64,000 bases of DNA, taken from positions 1 through 64,000 of the forward strand of contig NZ_JACSPO010000006.1 in the NCBI RefSeq assembly GCF_014837105.1. Direction: 5' to 3'. The notes under the pieces are model-generated. The model did not search any database. It had not been told where the DNA came from and saw only the letters and a program-made list of their open reading frames with translations. A program made the position numbers and the translations under genes. This stretch comes from Oceanitalea stevensii. GTDB taxonomy: Bacteria > Actinomycetota > Actinomycetes > Actinomycetales > Actinomycetaceae. Positions 1-7,840 of the stretch are shown here, one piece after another. The number at the start of each line of letters is the position of its first letter. The stretch's first letter is position 1.

Positions 1-580
1 AGGACGAGCACCGATGCTCCACAGGCCGGGGCGGGACGGGCGCCGCCCCGCTCGGGTCGCGACCGGGGGGAGTCACGACTCGGGGCCGCGGGACGGCGCC
101 ACACCTTCTCCATCGGCACTCGACGGCCAGGCATGAGGGGTTTCTCCTCCTTTAGGAGGAGGAACCGGTCCGAGCGGGAGCGCGACCGGCCCGAGAGCAG
201 GCACCGTCACCCTGACCTTCTCGGGCCTGCGACCGGGCCCACGCTGAGCTCGACTCCACCGTCAGGCTGCCACGCCTTCGGCCGGGATCCGCGCCCTGGC
301 GGGACAGTGACCGAACATGAAGGCGCCGCCCCGGGGCGGTGTCCCTACCTCTGGGGGGAGAAGGAGGGACCCGGGATCCGGGGCGGCGCATCCCCTACAT
401 TAGTCGCACAGTCCCTCCTCCGGAAGTAGGAGCGGCAAGGTGTGGCAGACAACACGCGCGTATCGCCGCGCCAACCGGGCATACCGGGACAAACCCCTCG
501 GCAGGTCGTGACAGCTGTCGACCCGCCCCCGTGGACAGGGCACGCTGACGTCCTCGCAGGGCCTCGGGCACACTGCTCTC
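1..580. other. Left-edge region without a supportable gene
   Basis: No reading frame here has actinobacterial codon pattern together with a plausible start and ribosome binding site; the short frames are Arg/Pro-rich translations of GC-rich noncoding DNA. The stretch contains an inverted repeat at 141-164 (arms CTCCTCC/GGAGGAG around TTTA) and two C-rich/G-rich blocks near 340-380 and 395-430. It could hold the promoter of a gene beyond the left edge, but I cannot assign one. The SMI1-like gene at 581 begins directly after it. Confidence 0.6.
141..164. repeat. Perfect SD/anti-SD-like inverted repeat
   Basis: The arms CTCCTCC and GGAGGAG flank a 4-nt TTTA loop and extend outward with one mismatch (TTT/GAA side). 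One arm is a perfect Shine-Dalgarno sequence and the other its complement, so an RNA hairpin would hide a ribosome binding site. No convincing downstream frame starts at the right distance, so the role is unknown. Confidence 0.5.
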
Positions 581-1237
581 GTGACCACACCTGACACCGC
601 CCGCGTCCTTCGCGCCTGGCGCGCCGCCGGCGCCCACGTCGACCTCGGGCCGCCGGCCGAGGAGGCCGAGATCGCGCGCGCCGAGTCGTCGCCCGGCCTG
701 TCCCTCCCCCGGGAGGTGCGCGAGCTCTACGGGGCGTGCAACGGGATGTCGTTCGCCTCCGGTGACCTCGTCCTCCACCCGCTCACGGGCCCGGGAGGCG
801 AGGGCGTCACCACGGCGTCCCGGCAGTTGCGGGAGCGGGACTGGCCGGTGCCGGAGGAGTTGGTCGTCCTCGGGCACACCGGCGGGGAGGAGGTGCTCGG
901 CGTCTGGGTGGTGCCCGAGGCGCGCCGGAGCCTCGTCGTGCTCATGGGCTCGCCGTCCGAGGAGCCGGGCCTCGCGGTCCTCGGCACCAGCCTCGGCGGC
1001 TTCCTCGCCGCGTGGTCGGCGTACGTCCTCCCGCTCGGCGACCCGGGAGACGATCCCGCCGTCGCGGACTGCCTGGCCGAGCTCGGCGCACCCGCGCCCG
1101 AGACGACTCCCGACGACGAGGAGCACGTCCTCCGCCTGCTCGCCTGGGCCTCCCCCGACCTGCCCGACCCGCGCCCGGACCCCTACGAGCGCCCCCTCTC
1201 CCCCGTCGAGCTCACCCGCCTCGCCCAGCAAGCGTAG
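581..1237 (+). CDS. SMI1/KNR4-like protein
   Basis: A 218-residue soluble protein. The N-terminal half reads like the SMI1/KNR4 (SUKH) fold: an early pair of helices, then the segment SLPREVRELYGACNGMSF at about residues 45-65, which matches the family pattern of LP-x-x-hxxhY-xxxNG. The family is diverse; many bacterial members are immunity proteins for polymorphic toxins, others are housekeeping-like. No toxin gene is adjacent, so an immunity role is not supported here. There is no signal peptide or membrane segment. ATG start at 581, chosen because it precedes the first conserved helix. It ends in a strong hairpin at 1247-1290 shared with the convergent gene. Confidence 0.7.
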   Translation: MTTPDTARVLRAWRAAGAHVDLGPPAEEAEIARAESSPGLSLPREVRELYGACNGMSFASGDLVLHPLTGPGGEGVTTASRQLRERDWPVPEELVVLGHTGGEEVLGVWVVPEARRSLVVLMGSPSEEPGLAVLGTSLGGFLAAWSAYVLPLGDPGDDPAVADCLAELGAPAPETTPDDEEHVLRLLAWASPDLPDPRPDPYERPLSPVELTRLAQQA

Positions 1238-1246
1238 GCGCTCCTG

Positions 1247-1290
1247 CGCCGAGAGCCGGATTCCCCCGCGGCGTAAGCGGGCTCTCGGCG
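1247..1290. terminator. Bidirectional hairpin between convergent genes
   Basis: The 11-bp perfect arms CGCCGAGAGCC and GGCTCTCGGCG enclose about 22 nt. The hairpin lies 10 nt after the SMI1-like gene and 47 nt after the end of the convergent nucleotidyltransferase-like gene. No U-run follows, as is common in actinobacteria. The CCGAGAGC arm recurs in the hairpins at 21707 and 23690. Confidence 0.65.
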
Positions 1291-1336
1291 ATAGGGGATA
1301 GCGCGGGACGGGAGGCGCGTGGGCTGGCGGCGCCCC

Positions 1337-1903
1337 TCAGCCCGTCGGTGCCGGGTCGATGATCTGCAGGTCCTCGACCAGCTGGAGGAAGGCCCGCGCG
1401 TAGGGGCTGTAGGAGACCTCGGCGCGCACCTGCTCCCAGTCGATCTGCTCGCGCAGCGCGCGGGTGAAGGGCAGCAGCCGCCCGAAGTCGCAGTAGTGCT
1501 CCCCCAGCACCCGGAGCTTGGAGGACAGCACGTCGGTGGCGCTGAGCACCGGCATCCGCACGGCCAGCACCTCGAGGACGTCGGCCCGCTCGAAGAGCTC
1601 GTCGTGCACCGGCTCCCCGGACATCCGGTAGAGCACGTCGACGAGCTGGCCCTTGTGGTACGCCTTGAACAGCCAGTTCTCTGCCGGCTCGTGGACGTCG
1701 AGGCCGGCCGCGCCGATCGCGGCCCGCGCCTGGTCGATGTGCTCCTCCTTGATGACGAAGTCGGCGTCGTGCTCCGGCTCCGGCGCGCCGCGCACCCAGG
1801 CGGCGTAGCTGCCGCACAGCGCGAAGGGGATCTCGGCCTCCGTCAGGGCGACGGCCGCCATGCGCAGGGCGTCGTGCAGCGCCTCTCGTTCCTCGTCTGC
1901 CAT
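1337..1903 (-). CDS. Nucleotidyltransferase-fold protein
   Basis: A 188-residue protein. Near residues 30-50 it has the polymerase-beta-like nucleotidyltransferase signature: a G-S turn (CGSYAAW) followed after about 12 residues by D-A-D-F, which supplies the metal-binding acidic pair. A helical tail with DVLSSKLRVL and a DFGRLLPFTRALREQIDW segment resembles AbiEii/MNT-type or DUF6036-type minimal transferases. Members transfer a nucleotide to protein, antibiotic or tRNA; the substrate here cannot be read from sequence. No HEPN or antitoxin partner is adjacent, so a toxin-antitoxin role is not supported. It is divergent from the phosphatase at 1961, with a 57-nt shared upstream region. ATG start. 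Confidence 0.7.
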   Translation of the reverse strand: MADEEREALHDALRMAAVALTEAEIPFALCGSYAAWVRGAPEPEHDADFVIKEEHIDQARAAIGAAGLDVHEPAENWLFKAYHKGQLVDVLYRMSGEPVHDELFERADVLEVLAVRMPVLSATDVLSSKLRVLGEHYCDFGRLLPFTRALREQIDWEQVRAEVSYSPYARAFLQLVEDLQIIDPAPTG

Positions 1904-1947
1904 GGCAAGGGTCTACACGAGGGTGTGCGCTCCTGCACCGTGAGAAC

Positions 1948-1953
1948 CACAAT
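1948..1953 (+). promoter_or_regulatory. -10-like element for a leaderless transcript
   Basis: CACAAT sits 7 nt before the ATG at 1961. That spacing puts the predicted transcription start on the start codon, and there is no properly spaced Shine-Dalgarno (GAGG is only 2 nt from the ATG), so a leaderless message is likely. Confidence 0.4.
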
Positions 1954-1960
1954 CGAGGTC

Positions 1961-2734
1961 ATGCGCCTGGCTACCTTCAACATCCTGCACGGACGCTCCC
2001 TCGTCGACGACGCGGTGGACCTCGACCGGTACGCCCGCGCGGTCCGCGCCCTGGACGCCGACGTCCTCGCCCTCCAGGAGGTGGACCGCGACCAGCCCCG
2101 CTCCCACGGCGCCGACCTCACGACCATCGCCGCCGAGGCGATGGGCGCCGTCGACCACCGCTTCGCCGCCACCCTCGCGGGCCTGCCGACGACGTGGTCG
2201 GCGGCCACCGGCGACCTCCAGCCGGGCACGGCGAGCTACGGTGTCGCGCTCCTGTCGCGCTGGCCCGTCCGCTCGTGGACCGTCATCCCGCTCGAGGCCA
2301 TGCAGGGACCGGTACCGGTCGTCTTCGACGGTGCGGAGGAGCCGACGATGGTGACCGACGAGCCGCGCGTCGCCGTCGTCGCCGTCGTCGAGACGCCCGA
2401 GGGGCAGATGACGGCGGTCTCCACCCACCTCACCTTCATCCCCGACTGGGCGACCGTCCAGCTCGAACGGCTCGTCGCCGCCCTCGCCGAGATGCCGCGC
2501 CCCGCGGTCCTCATGGGGGACCTCAACATGGCCGGCTCGCGCCCCACCGTCGTCACCGGCTGGCGGTCCCTGGCCGACGCCCTCACCTTCCCGGTGTCCC
2601 ACCCCGACCGGCAGATCGACCACATCCTCGCCGAGGGCGCGGTCCGCGCCGCCGGGGAGGCCCGCTCCGTGGCCACCGGTCTCTCCGACCACCGGGCGCT
2701 CGTCGTCGACGTCGAGCGCGGCTGGCACGGCTGA
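1961..2734 (+). CDS. Endonuclease/exonuclease/phosphatase family hydrolase
   Basis: A 257-residue cytosolic enzyme of the EEP superfamily (DNase I-like, Mg-dependent phosphodiesterases). All superfamily landmarks are visible: RLATFNILHGR at the start (Asn ligand), LALQEVDR around residue 36 (catalytic Glu), STHL near 160, MGDLNM near 185 (Asp/Asn pair), and the terminal TGLSDHRALVVDV with the catalytic Asp-His. The Q-x-D-H at DRQIDHIL is also typical. Nucleic acid, phosphoinositide or sphingomyelin substrates occur in the family and the target here is unknown. No signal peptide. Start chosen at ATG 1961, directly ahead of the first core strand; a GTG at 1940 would add seven residues. Confidence 0.85.
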   Translation: MRLATFNILHGRSLVDDAVDLDRYARAVRALDADVLALQEVDRDQPRSHGADLTTIAAEAMGAVDHRFAATLAGLPTTWSAATGDLQPGTASYGVALLSRWPVRSWTVIPLEAMQGPVPVVFDGAEEPTMVTDEPRVAVVAVVETPEGQMTAVSTHLTFIPDWATVQLERLVAALAEMPRPAVLMGDLNMAGSRPTVVTGWRSLADALTFPVSHPDRQIDHILAEGAVRAAGEARSVATGLSDHRALVVDVERGWHG

Positions 2735-2738
2735 GCGC

Positions 2739-2772
2739 GGGAGGGGCGGCCGCACCCCCGGCCGCCCCTCCC
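2739..2772. terminator. Bidirectional hairpin between convergent genes
   Basis: The 14-bp perfect arms GGGAGGGGCGGCCG and CGGCCGCCCCTCCC flank a 6-nt loop, 4 nt after the EEP gene and 5 nt after the amidase gene. Confidence 0.75.
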
Positions 2773-2777
2773 TCGGC

Positions 2778-4700
2778 TCAGCCTGCCTGACCGAACCTGC
2801 GGCGCAGGACCGGGATGGCGATCCCGACGGCGAGGAGCAGGGCGGCGACACCACCCAGCACCCCGACGGCGGCTCCCGTCTGGGCCAGTCCGCCACCGGC
2901 GCCGCCGGCCGGCACGTCCACCGGCGCCACGGCGGGCGGGTCGACGGCGGGCGGCTCGGTGGGCGCGGGCTCGACCGGCTCCGGCGTGGTCGGCTCCGGC
3001 TCAGGCTCGGTGGGAGCGGGCTCGGTCGGCTCCGGCTCCGTCGGCTCCGGCTCGGTCGGCTCGGGCGCCGCGATCTCCGGCGTGCTCGCCGGGGCGGTGC
3101 GGTGGCCGGTCGCCTGCTCGTAGTCGTAGGCCATGGCGAGCAGCTCGGGCTCGCTGAAGGGCAGGCCCATGAGCTCGAGCCCCACGGGCAGCCCGGCGTC
3201 GGTGAAGCCGGCGGGCACGGTGAGCGAGGGGAAGCCGGTCTGCGCCGAGGAGGCGCAGTTCGAGCCGGGCTGGGACTCCCCGACCGGCTGCGCGACCTGC
3301 CGGATCGTGGGGTAGGCGAGGGCGTCGAGCCCGGCCTCCTCGAAGGTCTCGACGAGGATCTCCCGCGCGCGGTCCTGCTTGTCCAGCCGCTCGAGGTACT
3401 CCGGGGTGGGCATCTCGGGTGCGGCGTCGTAGCGCGTGATGCTCGTGAGCACCGACGGCGTCACGTCACCGCTCGCCACGACGTCGGAGAGCGTCAGCTC
3501 GTCCGCCGGCGCCGTCAGCGCCGCCAGGCCCTCGGGCCACTCGGCGCCGTCCTGGGCGAGGTAGGTGTTGAGGTCGCGCTTGAACTCGTCCCCGATGACG
3601 CCGGACTGGGCGATCGCGTCGACGTACTCCTGCGGCATCTCGACCTCGACGACGGTCGCCCCCTGCTCCTCCAGGTCCGCGGTCGCCGCCACCACGAGGG
3701 CGCTCGTGGGCTCCTCGGCCGGCGTGACCCCGAGGTACTGGGGGTTGACGAGAAGGCCGATGGTGCGGCCCTCGAGCGCGCCGTCGTCGAGCACGTCGCG
3801 GTAGGACTCGGGGACCAGGCCCTCCGCACGCGCGGTCACCGGGTCCTTGGGGTCGTAGCCGACGGTGGCGTCGAGGAAGATCGCCACGTCCTCGACCGTC
3901 TTGGCGATCGGACCACCGACGTCCTGGGTGTCGGACATCGGGGCGATCCCGTCGCGGCTCAGCAGGCCCATCGTCGGGCGCAGCCCCACGAGGTTGTTCT
4001 GCGCCGCCGGGATGCGGATGGAGCCGCACGTGTCGGACCCGAGCCCCGCCGTCGCGAAGCTGGCCGCCACGCTCGCCCCGGTGCCACCGCTGCTGCCGCC
4101 CGGGTTGCGGGTCTGGTCGTAGGGGTTGCGGGTCTGCCCGCCGAGGGAGCTGATGCTCGTGATGCCGGCGGCGAACTCGTGGAGGTTGGTCTTGGCGATG
4201 ACGATCGCGCCGGCGGCACGGAGCCGCTCCACCTGCGTCGCGTCGTCGGGCGCCTGGAAGTCCGCGAGCGCCACCGAGCCGTTGGACGTGGGCATGTCCC
4301 CGGTGTCGTAGTTGTCCTTGACGACGATCGGCACCCCGTGGAGCGGCCCGCGGACCGTACCCGCGGCGCGCTCCGCGTCGAGGGCCGCCGCCTCCGCCAG
4401 CGCGTTCTCGTTGAGGGTGATGACCGAGGAGAGCCCGGGCTGGTCGTCGTAGGCGTCGTCGTACATCGAGATGCGCTCGAGGTAGCGCTCGACGAGGGCG
4501 ACGGACGTCGTCGCCCCCGAGTCGAGCAGCGCGGCGGCGTCGGCCACCCCGAGCTCGACGACGGCGGGGTGGGGGTCGGGTGCGGGGACGACGCCGAAGG
4601 CCGCCGGCGCGGCGGCGCTCAGGCAGGCGACGCTCGCGGTCGCGGCCAGAACGCCGACGCGCCGTCGGGCGCGTCCTGGTCTCGTGTCGGGTGTGCGCAT
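2778..4700 (-). CDS. Secreted, surface-anchored amidase
   Basis: A 640-residue amidase-signature enzyme that hydrolyses an amide bond to a carboxylate and ammonia. The Ser-cisSer-Lys triad is complete: Lys128 in PIVVKDN, cis-Ser203 in GGSSGGTGAS and nucleophile Ser227 in GSDTCGSIRIPA, with the 75- and 24-residue spacings of characterised family members. An N-terminal RARRR plus hydrophobic stretch (about 10-36) is a signal peptide. Residues 540-600 are a Pro/Glu/Thr spacer with EPTEP repeats. LAQTG at 605-609, a hydrophobic helix and an RRR tail form a sortase (class E-like) cell-wall anchor. ATG start preceded by GAGGAG. Substrate not predictable; the same extracellular design recurs in the asparaginase at 18176. 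Confidence 0.88.
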   Translation of the reverse strand: MRTPDTRPGRARRRVGVLAATASVACLSAAAPAAFGVVPAPDPHPAVVELGVADAAALLDSGATTSVALVERYLERISMYDDAYDDQPGLSSVITLNENALAEAAALDAERAAGTVRGPLHGVPIVVKDNYDTGDMPTSNGSVALADFQAPDDATQVERLRAAGAIVIAKTNLHEFAAGITSISSLGGQTRNPYDQTRNPGGSSGGTGASVAASFATAGLGSDTCGSIRIPAAQNNLVGLRPTMGLLSRDGIAPMSDTQDVGGPIAKTVEDVAIFLDATVGYDPKDPVTARAEGLVPESYRDVLDDGALEGRTIGLLVNPQYLGVTPAEEPTSALVVAATADLEEQGATVVEVEMPQEYVDAIAQSGVIGDEFKRDLNTYLAQDGAEWPEGLAALTAPADELTLSDVVASGDVTPSVLTSITRYDAAPEMPTPEYLERLDKQDRAREILVETFEEAGLDALAYPTIRQVAQPVGESQPGSNCASSAQTGFPSLTVPAGFTDAGLPVGLELMGLPFSEPELLAMAYDYEQATGHRTAPASTPEIAAPEPTEPEPTEPEPTEPAPTEPEPEPTTPEPVEPAPTEPPAVDPPAVAPVDVPAGGAGGGLAQTGAAVGVLGGVAALLLAVGIAIPVLRRRFGQAG

Positions 4701-4822
4701 GGTGCTCCTCGTCTCGCGGGACGCGCATGGGGCGCGAGGGCCACCGGGGCCCTGTCCCGCACGCTAGGAGCGGCGTGTTTCGCGGCAGTTGCGCCCGCGT
4801 TTCGTCGGGTGACGACCCGCGC
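4701..4822. other. Intergenic region upstream of the amidase
   Basis: These 122 nt separate the amidase start from the dnaG stop, both on the minus strand. Only the amidase ribosome binding site next to 4700 can be named. Confidence 0.5.
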
Positions 4823-6838
4823 TCAGCCGTCCTCGCGCAGCGCGCGGCGCCGGTTCTCCATGGCGACGAGCTCACCGAAGAGCGCCACCGCCTCCTCGCT
4901 GTCCGGGGGGGTGCGCTGCAGGCGGCCCTTGAGGTCGGCGATCTGCCGGGTCAGCCCCATCTGGATGAGGGACGTGAGGACACCGCGGGCGTAGTTGCCC
5001 AGCGCCTCGGGCCGGTCCTCGGGCAGGGGCGCGACGGCGAGCTCGGTGATGACGCCGGCGACGGGCCCGACGGAGTTCTCCCGCAGCGTCTCGGTCCACC
5101 AGCTGGCGGCGTGACGCTCACCGTCGGCGCGGCCCCGCTCCTGGCTCGCCCGGTCGAGCTCGGCCCCGTACGCCCGGGTGCCGCCGGCCGCGCGAATCGC
5201 GTCGTGGACGCCGCGGTAGGCCGGGACGGTGAAGGTGTCCGGCGGCAGGTCGTCGAAGCCGGCGCCGAGCGCCAGGTGGGGCAGCTGGAGGACGACCTCC
5301 AGCACCTGCCGCTCGAGGCGTGCCACCGGGTCCTCGCGGCCCGGACGGTTCGCCTGACGGGCGGAGGAGGACTCGGCCGGGTGCCGTCCGCCGTCGTTCC
5401 CGCGTGAGGAGCCGCCGTAGCGGCCGCTCTGCTCGCCGCGCCCACGCTGCGGGGCCTCGGTGGCGCCCCCGCCGCTGCGCTCGGCCTGGCCGACGGCGCG
5501 ACGCACCGCGACCTCGTCCATCCCGAGCCAGCCGGCCAGCTCGCGGGCGTACTCCGCGCGCAGGGCGCGGTCGCGGATGCCGGCGACGACGGGCGCGGCG
5601 GACCGCAGCCCGGCCACGCGGCCCTCGGCGGTGTTGAGGTCCACGCGCCGCAGCGCCGAGCGGATCGCGAAGGCGAACAGCGGCTCACGGCTGTCGACGA
5701 GGCCCCGGACGGCCGCCTCCCCCCGCTGCTGGCGCAGGTCGCACGGGTCCATGCCGCTGGGCTCGACGGCGACGAAGGTCTGCGAGGCGAACTTCTGGTC
5801 CTCCCCGAACGCCCGCAGCGCCGCCTTCTGGCCGGCCTCGTCGCCGTCGAAGGTGAAGATGACCTCCCCGCCGCGCGTGGCGCCGGAGGACAGCATGACG
5901 CCGGACGCGGCGTCGCCGCTGTCCCCGAGCAGCCGGCGCACGATGCGCACGTGGTCGGCACCGAAGGCGGTGCCGCACGTCGCGATCGCCGTCCCCACGC
6001 CCGAGAGGTGGGCGGCCATGACGTCGGTGTAGCCCTCGACGACGACGACCCGCTTGTCCTTGGCGATCGCCCGCTTGGCGAGGTCGATGCCGTACAGGAC
6101 GGAGGACTTCTTGTAGATCGGCGTCTCGGGGGTGTTGAGGTACTTGGGTCCCTGGTCGTCGTCGGACAGGCGACGCGCTCCGAAGCCGATCGTGTCCCCG
6201 GTGACGTCGCGGATCGGCCACACGAGCCGGCCGCGGAAGCGGTCGTAGACGCCGCGGTTGCCCTGGCTGACGAGCCCGGAGGCGATGAGCTCGGGCTCGG
6301 TGAAGCCGCGGCCGCGCAGGTGGCGCAGCAGGCCGTCCCAGCCCTGGGGGGCGAAGCCGACCCCGAAGGTGGCGGCCGCCTGCTCGTCGAAGCTGCGCTC
6401 GGCGAGGAAGCGGCGCCCGATCTGCGCCTGCGGGGTGAGGAGCTGCTCGCGGAAGAACTCCTCGGCCACCCGGTGGGCGTCGATGAGGCGCTGGCGGCGG
6501 CCGTGGTCACCGCCCGGGCGGGCGGGCCCGCCGTCCTCGTAGCGCAGCTGGATCCCGGTGCGGCTGGCCAGGTGCTCCACGGCCTCGGCGAAGGTGAGGC
6601 TGTCGATCTTCTGGACGAAGGAGATGACGTCCCCGCCCTCGTCGCAGCCGAAGCAGTGCCACAGGCCGAGCTGGGGACGGACGTGGAAGCTCGGCGTGCG
6701 CTCGTCGTGGAAGGGGCACAGGCCCTTCATCGAGCCGACGCCCGCCTGGCGGAGCGTCACGTGCGCGCCCACGACCTCCTCGATGCGGGCACGCTCGCGG
6801 ACGGTCGCGATGTCCTCCCGCTTGATCAGCCCTGCCAC
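4823..6838 (-). CDS. dnaG: DNA primase DnaG
   Basis: A 671-residue primase that makes RNA primers for DNA replication and binds the DnaB helicase. The start is a GTG (6838) giving VAGLIKREDIATVRERARIEEVV, the usual N-terminus in actinobacteria; the frame is open further upstream but that part is not conserved primase sequence. The CHC2 zinc ribbon (CPFHDE near 40, HCFGCDEGG near 61) is followed by the catalytic core. The Toprim domain has VVEGYTD and FTFDGDEAGQKAA. The C-terminal third holds a low-complexity Gly/Ser/Arg linker and a helicase-interaction domain. In many actinobacteria dgt lies directly upstream; here two regulatory genes intervene. Confidence 0.96.
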   Translation of the reverse strand: MAGLIKREDIATVRERARIEEVVGAHVTLRQAGVGSMKGLCPFHDERTPSFHVRPQLGLWHCFGCDEGGDVISFVQKIDSLTFAEAVEHLASRTGIQLRYEDGGPARPGGDHGRRQRLIDAHRVAEEFFREQLLTPQAQIGRRFLAERSFDEQAAATFGVGFAPQGWDGLLRHLRGRGFTEPELIASGLVSQGNRGVYDRFRGRLVWPIRDVTGDTIGFGARRLSDDDQGPKYLNTPETPIYKKSSVLYGIDLAKRAIAKDKRVVVVEGYTDVMAAHLSGVGTAIATCGTAFGADHVRIVRRLLGDSGDAASGVMLSSGATRGGEVIFTFDGDEAGQKAALRAFGEDQKFASQTFVAVEPSGMDPCDLRQQRGEAAVRGLVDSREPLFAFAIRSALRRVDLNTAEGRVAGLRSAAPVVAGIRDRALRAEYARELAGWLGMDEVAVRRAVGQAERSGGGATEAPQRGRGEQSGRYGGSSRGNDGGRHPAESSSARQANRPGREDPVARLERQVLEVVLQLPHLALGAGFDDLPPDTFTVPAYRGVHDAIRAAGGTRAYGAELDRASQERGRADGERHAASWWTETLRENSVGPVAGVITELAVAPLPEDRPEALGNYARGVLTSLIQMGLTRQIADLKGRLQRTPPDSEEAVALFGELVAMENRRRALREDG

Positions 6839-6928
6839 GCCCCGAGTGTAGGTCGTCCGCGCCGGCCCCCGAGCGGCCTCCACACGCCCCAAGGTCGACA
6901 CCTGTTCCACCGTGCGCCACGTCACTCC

Positions 6929-6938
6929 CGGTATACCG
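6929..6938. promoter_or_regulatory. Palindromic -10-like element upstream of the GAF-ANTAR operon
   Basis: CGGTATACCG is a 10-bp palindrome holding TATACC, in the 284-nt region between the divergent dnaG start and the GAF-ANTAR gene. It could be a -10 element, an operator, or both. No -35 is obvious. Confidence 0.3.
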
Positions 6939-7060
6939 TGGTGGCAAGCCGTCACGAGCGCTCCGCTCTCCCCCAGGCGCGGCCCAGCGTTCCCTGGGGC
7001 GGCGGCCGTCTCCGAGTGGGGACCTGGGTCGAGACCAGCCCGAGCGCCCAGGAGGACCCG

Positions 7061-7132
7061 ATGTCGACTTCGCCCCCTCGCGCGCGCCCGCGCCGCCGCC
7101 CGTCCACCGGCGCGGCGACGCCATGGACATGA
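7061..7132 (+). CDS. 23-codon upstream ORF coupled to the GAF-ANTAR gene
   Basis: A short frame, Arg/Pro/Ser-rich, starting with ATG and preceded by a perfect AGGAGG five nt upstream, by far the best ribosome binding site in the region. Its TGA overlaps the ATG at 7129 of the next gene as ATGA. The GAF-ANTAR gene itself has no Shine-Dalgarno of its own, so translation by coupling to this leader is plausible. Whether the peptide itself has a role is unknown. Confidence 0.45.
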   Translation: MSTSPPRARPRRRPSTGAATPWT

Positions 7133-7836
7133 GGCTGGATGAGGAGCTGGGACCGGTGATGGCTCGTGCCTCCGGCCTCCTCCTGTCCGGCCGTGTGGTG
7201 GACGCGGTGCTGCCGCTGCTGACGGCGACGGCGCTGCACGTGGTGCCGGCGGCCGTCGGCTCCGGCATCACCCTGCTGGGTGCCGACGGCTCCGTGACCA
7301 CGACGGCGGGCACCGACCCCCTCGTGGAGAGGGCCGACGCGCTGCAGTACGAGCTCGACGAAGGGCCCTGCCTCGACGCGTGGCACCAGCGTCGCTACAT
7401 CGTGGCGGACGACCTCACCGCGGAGGAGCGGTGGCCCCGGTGGGCGCCGCTGGCCGCCGAGCTCGGCCTGCGCTCCGTGGCGAGCGCCGGGCTCGTCGCC
7501 GGGGAGGCCTCCGTGGGGGCGATCAAGCTGTACTCGACGGAGCCGGCGGCCTTCGACGAGGCCGACCGGTCCGCACTGGTCCTCTTCGCCGCGCAGGCGG
7601 CGCTCCTCGTCAACGGCGCCCGCACCTCCGAGCGTGCCGGACACCTGAGGGAGGACGTGCAGGCCGCGCTCCGGGAGCGGGACACCGTCACCCGGGCGAC
7701 CGGGCTCATCATGGGGCGCGAGAAGGTGCCCGAGGACCGGGCGTTCAGCTACCTCATGAGCCGCGCGCAGAGTGAGGGCACGCCTCTCCACGAGGCCGCC
7801 GCCCGGCTGCTGCGCTCCGCGAGCACGGGGACCTAG
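7123..7836 (+). CDS. GAF-ANTAR antitermination regulator
   Basis: A 237-residue signalling protein. Residues 20-165 form a GAF sensor domain with the actinobacterial signature LQYELDEGPCLDAW near 70. Residues about 175-235 are an ANTAR three-helix RNA-binding domain (LREDVQAALRERDTVTRATGLIMGRE, then AFSYLMSRAQ). ANTAR proteins bind paired RNA hairpins and block intrinsic termination. No hydrophobic segment, so cytosolic. ATG 7123 and ATG 7129 are both possible starts; 7129 overlaps the stop of the upstream 23-codon frame. The next gene, a PP2C phosphatase, follows within 5 nt, suggesting a common stress-response unit. Confidence 0.88.
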   Translation: MDMRLDEELGPVMARASGLLLSGRVVDAVLPLLTATALHVVPAAVGSGITLLGADGSVTTTAGTDPLVERADALQYELDEGPCLDAWHQRRYIVADDLTAEERWPRWAPLAAELGLRSVASAGLVAGEASVGAIKLYSTEPAAFDEADRSALVLFAAQAALLVNGARTSERAGHLREDVQAALRERDTVTRATGLIMGREKVPEDRAFSYLMSRAQSEGTPLHEAAARLLRSASTGT

Positions 7837-7840
7837 GCCC

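Noticed and set aside
581..1903. Toxin-immunity or toxin-antitoxin pair made of the SMI1-like and nucleotidyltransferase-like genes
   Set aside because: The genes are convergent and separated by a terminator; neither has the coupled arrangement or a toxin partner expected of such systems.
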